Source: Methanoregula sp. (lineage in GTDB: Archaea; Halobacteriota; Methanomicrobia; Methanomicrobiales; Methanospirillaceae). From it: DNA of 5,405 bases. The notes under the pieces were generated by a model. It was not told the origin of the DNA, made no database searches, and worked only from the letters and a program-made list of their open reading frames with translations. This document shows positions 1 to 5,405 of this stretch, piece after piece (the first letter of the stretch is position 1; every line of letters begins with the position of its first letter). A program made the position numbers and the translations under genes. The DNA lies in contig JAKLGN010000092.1 in assembly GCA_022710665.1 (NCBI GenBank), positions 1 to 5,405 of the forward strand, given 5' to 3'.

Positions 1-1
1 T

Positions 2-2038
2 CTCATCCATCTTGCTGACTCAATCGCAGACCAGGGGATCAAAGAGCGGGCGATCTCCTCCATTGTCATCAAGATCGCAAAGATAGGAGTCCAGCTGAAG
101 AACCGCGACTACCTCCAGCGGGCGGTCGGTCTTACCGGGGAGATCGAGGGACAGGAAACACGCTCTGCAACCCTGAGCAGCATCATCGACGAAGCATCGC
201 TGCTCGCAGCCGAGCAGGGGGATCTCGACCTCCTCCTGCGCATGCGGGCCTGGAGCGCCTCGCTCCTGGAACAGGATCTTGCGGTCTACGCCCTGGCAAA
301 CATAATCGATGGCGTGATAAAATACGCCATTGAAAGAAAATCCGCTGATGCGCTCGAGCAGGCCTATCTTATCACCAGAGAGATAAACGACCCATCCCTC
401 AAAGCACAGCTGTTCGAGCGGATTGCAGAAAGTTTTGTCAGGATCGGGTGCGTTATCCTCCTGGAACCCTCTTCAGCAACACCCAGGCAGGATTTTTCCG
501 CTGCCATCAGGTCCTTTTCCCGCGGCCTGTTGATCATCAAACAGGACCTCCAGTCCCCCCAGGTATCGCTCAAAATCGCCGGGATGATCGATATCATCAT
601 CACTCATTCAAGGTCCAGCAGCAACCCGGACTTTATCATTCCCCTCGCCATGTACGCTGCTGAGATCCGGAATACCTTTGAGCGGGACGCCATGATGTCC
701 CGGATTATTTCCAGCCTTCAGTCGGATATCACCCATCCGGGTTCAACCAATCCCTACGAGATTATGGCGTACCTGCTCCAGAGAAGCGACACCGCAAAGG
801 AAGAGCCCGATTTCATTGAACTGAAATCCCGCATACTCCGGATGATTGGCGACCCGTTCATCCGCTTGTCCGGCCTTGCCGGTCTTGCGGAATCTCTGAC
901 GCGGCTGCAGGACATTACATGGGCAAAAAAGATCGTTGACGAGATTGCGGACGGCTTAAACGATCTCCCGGCAGAGTACCAGAAGGTTCTCCTGCTCTCC
1001 GATATCGCGATCATCTACTGCCGGATTGATACTGGCAGAGCGTCAGAATACCTCCTCGAGGGGGTCCGGCGCCTGGTGAATGTGGAGCCTGACCGGGAAG
1101 CCATTGCCCGCCGGCAGATCGTACTTGCCATTGTCCGTCTCAATGCCGTTATGCCCGAGAGCCGCTGGGTGGATATGGCCCTGCTGGCAGTCCGGAGAAT
1201 TCAGGATCCGGTTGAGTATATCAACGCTCTCATCGCAGTTTACAGCATGATCCGGGGGAACCGGATGAGGAGCAACGAGATCCTGCATTACATGACAGAA
1301 GCGGTCGAGAAGATATCCTCACCCTATGAAAAGATATCGACACTCCTCGACATCATCCCGTTCGCCATACAGAGCGCTGATGCCGATACACCCGTAAAAC
1401 TGCTCAAAAAAGCGGAGATCCTCACAAAAAAGATCAATATCCAGAACATCGCTGACAGGATGCGGAACAGTATTGCCCAGATCTATCTCATGCTTGCGGA
1501 AAAAACCGCTGATACGAAGTACAGGGACACTGCACTCGCCGTGATCAGGACCATTGAGGCAGAAGAGATCCGCCAGGACTACCTGTCAAAAATCGGCTAT
1601 CCACAGAGCTATGAGATCCCTTCCCAGTTTGTGAAGATCAAGGCCCTCTCCGAAAAGATGATAACAGACGGCATTCACCAGCACCAGGTTACCGCACTGG
1701 AAAGGCTGGTCCTGAGCGTTGCTGACCGCGGGAAGGAGGCAATATTCTTCGCTGACCTTGCCGTGGTTTTCCGGAAGGCAAAAGAGGAGAAGACCGCAAA
1801 AAGGATGCTCCAAAACGCGATTACCGAGGCACGGATCATACGCCCCCTCTCACGGCGGTCGTATATCATGTGCGATATTGCCCTGAGGCTGCATGCAGCC
1901 GGCTGCGAACGGACTGCCCAGGATATTCTCGACAATGCCATCGATGCCGCCACCAACATCCGGCAGTCCTCGCTGCGGGATGAGGTCTTCGATGAACTCG
2001 GTATTGCGATCCGCCTCATGCAGGAGACAGAGCGGTGA
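2..2038 (+). CDS. Large alpha-helical repeat protein (TPR/HEAT-like), 5' partial
   Basis: No enzymatic family is recognised. The frame is open from base 2 to the TGA at 2036-2038, giving at least 678 residues, and the start lies outside the window. The ATG at 242 is internal: the 80 codons before it carry the same repeat pattern (for example IADQGIKERAISSIVIKIAK). The protein is almost entirely amphipathic helix. A degenerate unit recurs about every 40 residues. It opens with I-x-D/S-P-x-x-[RK], continues with a hydrophobic helix of the type aLxxIA, and ends in a second helix rich in A, L and K. Counting from the Met at 242, units begin near residues 48, 104, 142, 202, 239, 279, 320, 358, 398, 438, 533 and 573. 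Such solenoids usually act as protein-binding scaffolds. No signal peptide, membrane segment or catalytic motif is visible in this part. It overlaps the acylphosphatase gene by four bases. That it is a coding helical repeat protein is secure; its role is unknown. Confidence 0.85.
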   Translation, partial: LIHLADSIADQGIKERAISSIVIKIAKIGVQLKNRDYLQRAVGLTGEIEGQETRSATLSSIIDEASLLAAEQGDLDLLLRMRAWSASLLEQDLAVYALANIIDGVIKYAIERKSADALEQAYLITREINDPSLKAQLFERIAESFVRIGCVILLEPSSATPRQDFSAAIRSFSRGLLIIKQDLQSPQVSLKIAGMIDIIITHSRSSSNPDFIIPLAMYAAEIRNTFERDAMMSRIISSLQSDITHPGSTNPYEIMAYLLQRSDTAKEEPDFIELKSRILRMIGDPFIRLSGLAGLAESLTRLQDITWAKKIVDEIADGLNDLPAEYQKVLLLSDIAIIYCRIDTGRASEYLLEGVRRLVNVEPDREAIARRQIVLAIVRLNAVMPESRWVDMALLAVRRIQDPVEYINALIAVYSMIRGNRMRSNEILHYMTEAVEKISSPYEKISTLLDIIPFAIQSADADTPVKLLKKAEILTKKINIQNIADRMRNSIAQIYLMLAEKTADTKYRDTALAVIRTIEAEEIRQDYLSKIGYPQSYEIPSQFVKIKALSEKMITDGIHQHQVTALERLVLSVADRGKEAIFFADLAVVFRKAKEEKTAKRMLQNAITEARIIRPLSRRSYIMCDIALRLHAAGCERTAQDILDNAIDAATNIRQSSLRDEVFDELGIAIRLMQETER
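2023..2026 (+). promoter_or_regulatory. Ribosome binding site for acylphosphatase gene
   Basis: GGAG lies eight bases before the GTG at 2035, inside the last codons of the upstream gene. It supports GTG rather than a later codon as the start. Together with the GTGA stop/start overlap, it suggests translational coupling to the helical repeat protein. Confidence 0.6.
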
Positions 2039-2328
2039 AGACCATTGAGGTCACCATCTCCGGGAGGGTCCAGAGGGTCGGTTTCCGGGCGTGTATCCGG
2101 AAGATCGCGGCTGATCTGAGCGTTACCGGAACCGTGTTCAATCTCCCGGATGGCCGCGTCCAGGTGTTTGCAACAGCCGAGCCGATGATCCTCGAAAAGT
2201 TCATCTCTACGCTTTACGGCTGCCCGCGTGCGGTTGTCCGCGATGTGAAAGTATCCGGACAATCCCTGATGGTATTCGAGGGATTTTCCATTATCAAAAA
2301 TGACCGGCGGGTCAGTACTGGACGGTAA
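2035..2328 (+). CDS. acyP: Acylphosphatase
   Basis: A small cytosolic enzyme of 97 residues, the usual size for the family, which hydrolyses acyl phosphates to a carboxylate and phosphate (EC 3.6.1.7). The N-terminal signature GRVQRVGFR spans residues 10-18, with the phosphate-binding arginine at R18. The catalytic asparagine is N36 in the FNLPDGRVQV segment (35-44), followed by the expected DG-V-V strand. The usual signature is VQGVGFR; here the Gly after Gln is Arg (R14), at the edge of the phosphate-binding loop. The GTG start is chosen because it gives the exact N-terminal strand KTIEVTISGRVQ, has a GGAG site, and overlaps the previous stop as GTGA. The gene ends with TAA and its last 17 bases overlap the 3' end of cas1 on the other strand. 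Family assignment is firm. The physiological substrate is unknown; carbamoyl or acetyl phosphate are candidates from family knowledge only. Confidence 0.92.
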   Translation: MKTIEVTISGRVQRVGFRACIRKIAADLSVTGTVFNLPDGRVQVFATAEPMILEKFISTLYGCPRAVVRDVKVSGQSLMVFEGFSIIKNDRRVSTGR

Positions 2329-3250
2329 ACTCGCTGCCGGTCCGGATCGAAGTTACCAGGCTGATTACCAGCCGGTTGATAATGTCCGGATTGATAGATG
2401 CATGGAGACGGGCGGTCAGTTCCCGGATCAGGTCATCGGAAAGGATGCACCGGCCCGGTGTCAGTTCATAATCCTCTTCATGCAGGGACTCACGGGCGAG
2501 CCGGAAGACGACGGTATCGACCATTGCGGGTTTTAAGGGATCGATGAGGTCGTGGATAAGGCTGTCTTTGCCATCGTGCAGAAGCCCGCCATCCGGATCG
2601 AGCCCGGCGCCGATGGCTGCCACAATACAGTTTCCGAAGAGCATGGCGTACCCGAACGACAGCATGGCGTTGACCGGGTCCAGGTGGGGCCGCGAGCCCC
2701 GCCGCCGGAATCCCAGGTCCGCAGGCAGGTTGCGGGACATTATCTCATAGTACATGTCTGAAGTCAGCCGGTGCAGGCGCCGGATCTCGTCAAGTTTGAT
2801 GAGGAACGCAAGTTCCTCCCGCCCTTTCCGGAGAAATTCCAGTTCCCCCTCGTAGAACAGGCGGATATTGTTCAGCTCCTCCTCCCGCTCCATGAAAAAG
2901 ATCCGTGCCTGGACCGAGGTGCGGGCAAGGGCAACCGCAAAGCGCTGGCGGGGTATGGTCTTCTGGAACTCGTACAATTCCATCAGGTTCCGGTCAGCGT
3001 TCGGGCGGATCGTACCTGCGGGTGTACCGTCAGCTTCAAAAAAGGAGATGCATGCCCCGTGCCGGAGCAGGTTCAGGACTGCGGTTGTATGGAGGGTGTG
3101 GCCCCCGATGACCAGCAGGGTCTTTACCTCGGGTAACGGATATTCCTCGATGATGTTTTTCTTCTGGATGACCAGGGTTCTCGGGGTGGATTTTATGTGG
3201 GCACCAAAACCGCTGACCGATATCCACGGGTACTCTGTCACCATCAACAC
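2312..3250 (-). CDS. cas1: Cas1 family integrase, apparently stand-alone (no cas2 or CRISPR array adjacent)
   Basis: Cas1 is the metal-dependent integrase that, with Cas2, inserts spacers into CRISPR arrays. This protein has 312 residues, normal for the family. An N-terminal beta domain (about 1-85) starts with PWISVSGFGAHIKST. The helical catalytic domain carries E169 (in YYEIMSR), the stretch RRGSRPHLDPVNAMLSFGY (182-200), H225 (in GLLHDGKDS), then D234 and D237 (in HDLIDP). These match the Cas1 Glu-His-Asp metal site with usual spacing, so activity is predicted. There is no extra C-terminal DNA-binding domain as in casposases. Both neighbours lie on the other strand, so it is monocistronic; no cas2, effector or repeats are visible. 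The GTG at 3250 is the longest start; TTG 3247, ATG 3244 and GTG 3241 follow in frame, and ATG 3244 with a GGTG just upstream is a good alternative. The family call is firm; stand-alone status is certain only for this window. Confidence 0.93.
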   Translation of the reverse strand: MLMVTEYPWISVSGFGAHIKSTPRTLVIQKKNIIEEYPLPEVKTLLVIGGHTLHTTAVLNLLRHGACISFFEADGTPAGTIRPNADRNLMELYEFQKTIPRQRFAVALARTSVQARIFFMEREEELNNIRLFYEGELEFLRKGREELAFLIKLDEIRRLHRLTSDMYYEIMSRNLPADLGFRRRGSRPHLDPVNAMLSFGYAMLFGNCIVAAIGAGLDPDGGLLHDGKDSLIHDLIDPLKPAMVDTVVFRLARESLHEEDYELTPGRCILSDDLIRELTARLHASINPDIINRLVISLVTSIRTGSEFTVQY

Positions 3251-3292
3251 CGAAAGGTTTCAACCTGATCTAATAACTACCACACAGCGCCT

Positions 3293-3300
3293 GATTAATT
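3293..3300 (-). promoter_or_regulatory. Possible TATA element for cas1
   Basis: On the minus strand this reads AATTAATC, in the AT-rich part of the divergent intergenic region and about 45 bases before the GTG start. Allowing 25-27 bases from TATA to transcription start, a leader of about 20 bases would result. A second AT-rich stretch (GTTATTA, 3277-3271) is nearer the gene and is an alternative. Weak call. Confidence 0.25.
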
Positions 3301-3301
3301 C

Positions 3302-3315
3302 ATCGTTTTTACGAT
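3302..3315. repeat. Perfect inverted repeat ATCGT-TTTT-ACGAT, possible operator
   Basis: Two perfect 5-base arms are separated by four T residues, in the gap between divergent cas1 and paaK. The repeat lies immediately upstream of the possible cas1 TATA element and about 35 bases before the paaK one. It could be a regulator site for either promoter. It is short, so chance is not excluded. Confidence 0.3.
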
Positions 3316-3347
3316 CCGCGCTGCCGGTTTCCCTCCGGATTTCGGTG

Positions 3348-3356
3348 AGTATAAAC
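3348..3356 (+). promoter_or_regulatory. Likely TATA box for the aryl-CoA ligase operon
   Basis: The sequence AGTATAAAC resembles archaeal TATA boxes and stands out from GC-rich surroundings. Transcription would be expected to start about 25 bases downstream, near 3378, leaving a leader of about 30 bases before the ATG at 3409. This geometry is normal for archaeal promoters. Confidence 0.45.
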
Positions 3357-3382
3357 CCGCAAACGCCCTACAGGTTGATGTC

Positions 3383-3394
3383 ATGCAATAGCAT
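3383..3394. repeat. Short inverted repeat ATGC-AATA-GCAT in the ligase leader
   Basis: Two perfect 4-base arms around a 4-base spacer sit between the predicted transcription start and the ribosome binding site of the first ligase gene. It could be an operator half-site pair or a tiny hairpin. At this length it may well be chance. Confidence 0.2.
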
Positions 3395-3408
3395 AACAGG
3401 GATAACAG
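3393..3408 (+). repeat. Direct repeat of ATAACAG (9-base period) over the paaK ribosome binding site
   Basis: ATAACAG occurs at 3393-3399 and again at 3402-3408, directly before the ATG at 3409. The AGGGAT at 3398-3403 between the copies is the best ribosome binding site, five bases from the start. The repeat therefore overlaps the initiation region. Confidence 0.4.
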
Positions 3409-4698
3409 ATGTACTGGGATGAGAAGATTGAGACCCTGAAACCTGCTGACCTGCAGGCACTCCAGTTGAAACGCCTGAAAAAAACCCTCAACCAGGCTCA
3501 GAATGTCGGGTTTTACCAAAAAAAATTCGCCGATGCCAAAATAAGACCTGCACTGATAAAGACCCTTGACGATATAAAAAAAGTTCCGTTCACGAAAAAA
3601 CAGGACCTCCGGGACGGGTACCCGTTCGGGTTCTTTGCCGTGCCGCTGAAAAAAGTGGTCCGTATCCATACAACGTCAGGCACCACCGGAAAACCCACGG
3701 TAGTGGGATACACCAGGAGGGATCTTGCTGCCTGGTCTGACCTGATCGCACGGAACATGACCATGGTGGGCATTACCGAAGATGATGTCTTCCAGAATAT
3801 GGTCAATTACGGCATGTTCACCGGCGGTCTCGGGTTCCATTACGGGGCCGAAAAAATCGGTATGACGGTTATCCCCAGTGCTACCGGTAACACGAAGCGC
3901 CAGATCGAGATGATCCATGATTTTGGCGTTACCACCATCCACTGCACGCCCAGTTATGCCATGCACCTCTCGGAGGTGGCAGAAGAGCTCGGCGCATCCC
4001 TTGACAGCCTGAAGACCGGCCTCTTTGGTGCAGAGGCGTGGTCGGAGAGCACCCGGAAGTCCCTGGAAAAACGCCTCGGCATTACAGCATACGATTCCTA
4101 CGGCCTTTCCGAGCTCTTCGGCCCGGGGGTTGCCTTTGAATGCCCCGAGCGCGACGGGCTGCACATCTGGCACGACAGCTACCTCGTGGAGATCATCGAC
4201 CCGAAGACGGGAGAGCAGCTTGCGGACGGCGAACGCGGCGAGCTCGTGGTCACCCCGCTCGTCAAGGAGGCCATGCCCCTGCTCCGGTACCGGACCGGCG
4301 ATGTGACGATGCTGATGGAGGACGGCTGCCTCTGCCGGCGCGGCCGGAAGATAGCGCGGATCACCGGGAGGAGCGACGACATGCTCGTCATCCGCGGGAT
4401 CAATGTCTTCCCCTCGCAGATCGAGCACGTGCTCTTAAAAATACCGGAGGTCGGGAACCAGTTTATGGTCTATATTGACAAAATTAATCATCTGGACGAG
4501 ATGACAGTTGAAGTAGAGATAAACCGGGAATACTTCAGCGGGGAACTGGCGGATCTTGCAAACCTCCAGAAGAAGGTGGTCCGGGAGCTCCGGGATGCCC
4601 TGGAACTCAGGACAACTGTCAGGCTTGTCGAGCCGGGATCGCTCCCGCGATTTGAAGGAAAATCCAAACGTGTCATAGACCGGAGGGAGAAAGAATAA
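3409..4698 (+). CDS. paaK: Phenylacetate-CoA ligase family protein (aryl acid activation), first of a tandem pair
   Basis: An adenylate-forming enzyme that makes aryl-CoA from an aryl acid, ATP and CoA (EC 6.2.1.30 type), in the cytosol. Its 429 residues match PaaK length. Motifs in order: P-loop TTSGTTGKP (88-96), FTGGLGFHYGAEK (137-149), GAEAW (207-211; most members have GAEPW), YGLSE (231-235), YRTGD (294-298), hinge region GRSDDMLVIRGINVFPSQIE (320-339), and C-terminal GKSKRV (417-422), where K418 is the likely catalytic lysine. C245, H252, C307 and C309 match positions that look like the metal-binding cysteines and histidine of some PaaK proteins. The start has AGGGAT five bases upstream. 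The stop overlaps the next ligase start as TAATG. In methanogens such ligases commonly accompany indolepyruvate ferredoxin oxidoreductase, so phenylacetate or indoleacetate are likely substrates; this is inference. GC content is uneven: 43% in bases 3481-3540, 73% in 4321-4380, 42% in 4441-4500. Confidence 0.92.
   Translation: MYWDEKIETLKPADLQALQLKRLKKTLNQAQNVGFYQKKFADAKIRPALIKTLDDIKKVPFTKKQDLRDGYPFGFFAVPLKKVVRIHTTSGTTGKPTVVGYTRRDLAAWSDLIARNMTMVGITEDDVFQNMVNYGMFTGGLGFHYGAEKIGMTVIPSATGNTKRQIEMIHDFGVTTIHCTPSYAMHLSEVAEELGASLDSLKTGLFGAEAWSESTRKSLEKRLGITAYDSYGLSELFGPGVAFECPERDGLHIWHDSYLVEIIDPKTGEQLADGERGELVVTPLVKEAMPLLRYRTGDVTMLMEDGCLCRRGRKIARITGRSDDMLVIRGINVFPSQIEHVLLKIPEVGNQFMVYIDKINHLDEMTVEVEINREYFSGELADLANLQKKVVRELRDALELRTTVRLVEPGSLPRFEGKSKRVIDRREKE
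4682..4689 (+). promoter_or_regulatory. Ribosome binding site for the second ligase
   Basis: GGAGGGAG lies inside the last codons of the first ligase gene, eight bases before the ATG at 4698. It supports that ATG and, with the one-base TAATG overlap, translational coupling of the two ligases. Confidence 0.6.
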
Positions 4699-5405
4699 TG
4701 GTATGCTGGGACCCGCGCATCGAGGAGATGCCAAAAGACGATCTCCAGAGGATGCAATACAAGCTTCTCAAGAGCCTCGTGTACAGGCTGTACAGTTTTT
4801 CGCCGTTTTACCATGACCGGATGAAGGAGCAGAAGGTCCACCCGGACGATATCCGAAACCTTTCTGATGTAAAAAAACTGCCGTTTATGTTCAAGCGGGA
4901 CTTACGGGACAATTATCCGGATAAGATTTTTACTGCATCACAGGAAGAACTGGTCCGCTACCATGTCTCGTCCGGGACCACCGGGAAACCAACCGTTGTC
5001 GGGTATACCCAGAATGATATCGACCTCTGGACCACTTCGCTTGCGCGGGCCCTGACCTCAGCCGGTCTCGGGCGTGGCGATGTAATCCAGGTCAGCTACG
5101 GGTATGGTCTCTTCACGGGTGGGCTCGGCCTGCACTACGGCGCCGAACGCATCGGTGCAACCGTCCTGCCCACCAGTGTCGGTAATACGGAACGCCAGAT
5201 CGAACTGATGCAGGACCTCGGGGCAACCGCGATCGCCTGCACCCCGTCCTACCTCCTGCATATCGGCGAGGTTGCCGAGAAGATGGGGATCAGTATCCCC
5301 AAGGATACCCAGCTCCGTACCGGTATCCTCGGTGCCGAGCCCTGGACCGACGGCATGCGCAACCGGATGCAGGACTGGCTGGGTATCAGGGCCTACGATA
5401 TCTAC
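4698..5405 (+). CDS. paaK: Second phenylacetate-CoA ligase family protein, 3' partial
   Basis: The frame stays open from the ATG at 4698 to the right edge, giving 236 residues, roughly the N-terminal half of a PaaK-type adenylate-forming ligase. It aligns end to end with the first ligase: WDPRIE near the start, DLRDNYP (68-74), the P-loop SSGTTGKPTVVGYT (91-104), YGYGLFTGGLGLHYGAER (134-151), CTPSY (181-185) and GAEPW (212-216). The window cuts at AYDIY, just where YG-x-SE should follow. The two ligases look close to half identical by eye, so they arose by duplication. This copy keeps the usual YGYGLFTGG and GAEPW, whereas the first has VNYGMFTGG and GAEAW, so their substrates may differ. Alternatively, the two could work as a heteromer. 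The start is supported by GGAGGGAG and the TAATG overlap. The C-terminal domain and its catalytic lysine cannot be checked. Confidence 0.9.
   Translation, partial: MVCWDPRIEEMPKDDLQRMQYKLLKSLVYRLYSFSPFYHDRMKEQKVHPDDIRNLSDVKKLPFMFKRDLRDNYPDKIFTASQEELVRYHVSSGTTGKPTVVGYTQNDIDLWTTSLARALTSAGLGRGDVIQVSYGYGLFTGGLGLHYGAERIGATVLPTSVGNTERQIELMQDLGATAIACTPSYLLHIGEVAEKMGISIPKDTQLRTGILGAEPWTDGMRNRMQDWLGIRAYDIY

Noticed and set aside
242..244. ATG at 242 as the true start of the helical repeat gene
   Set aside because: The frame is open back to base 2 and the upstream codons encode the same type of helical repeat, so this Met is internal.
1675..2262. 195-codon - strand frame spanning the repeat protein and acylphosphatase
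   Set aside because: It is antisense to two supported genes, shows no family motif, and is rich in R and S as expected for a shadow frame.
2312..3250. Casposon (Cas1-carrying transposon)
   Set aside because: There is no family B DNA polymerase gene, no extra C-terminal DNA-binding domain on Cas1, and no terminal inverted repeats or target duplications seen around it. The gene is wedged between ordinary metabolic genes.
2868..3422. 184-codon + strand frame opposite cas1 running into the intergenic gap
   Set aside because: It lies antisense to the well-supported cas1, has a low-complexity R/S/W-rich product with no recognisable motif, and is best explained as a shadow.
3676..4428. 250-codon - strand frame opposite the first ligase
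   Set aside because: It is antisense to a gene with all PaaK motifs. It is rich in H, G, A and P, typical of a frame opposite GC-rich coding sequence.
4025..4478. Overlapping + strand frames inside the first ligase
   Set aside because: They are R, S and P-rich products from the high-GC block of the ligase gene and have no independent ribosome binding site or motif.
1..5405. CRISPR array
   Set aside because: No regularly spaced direct repeats of 20-40 bases are seen on either strand. The only direct repeat noticed is the 7-base ATAACAG pair.

Overview
The window looks like chromosome of a methanogenic archaeon, most likely of the order Methanomicrobiales (Methanoregula-like). That placement is inferred from the gene families, the fairly GC-rich codon use, frequent GTG starts, GGAG-type ribosome binding sites and an archaeal-style TATA element. 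No database search was possible. Coding density is very high: there are five protein genes, and the only real gap is a 158-base divergent intergenic region. No RNA gene, insertion sequence or CRISPR array is visible.

Layout, left to right. (1) Bases 2-2038, + strand: the 3' portion of a large all-helical protein built from degenerate repeats of about 40 residues. Its true start lies left of the window. (2) Bases 2035-2328, +: a small acylphosphatase joined to gene 1 by a 4-base GTGA overlap. (3) Bases 2312-3250, - strand: a full-length Cas1 integrase with its catalytic residues in place. It has no cas2, effector gene or CRISPR repeat beside it, and its 3' end overlaps the acylphosphatase gene by 17 bases. 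(4) Bases 3409-4698, +: a complete phenylacetate-CoA ligase (PaaK) family enzyme. (5) Bases 4698-5405, +: a second, paralogous PaaK-family enzyme cut by the right edge, joined to the first by a TAATG overlap.

How they fit together. Genes 1 and 2 form the end of one operon, and genes 4 and 5 form the start of another. The ligase pair probably activates aryl acids such as phenylacetate or indoleacetate to CoA thioesters. In methanogens this activity is commonly linked to indolepyruvate ferredoxin oxidoreductase, which can carboxylate aryl-CoA reductively toward aromatic amino acids, so iorA/iorB may lie just past the right edge. Cas1 sits alone between the two operons, reading against both. It fits the 'solo Cas1' pattern described for some archaea, and it is the most interesting gene here because an intact integrase has no adaptation partner in sight.
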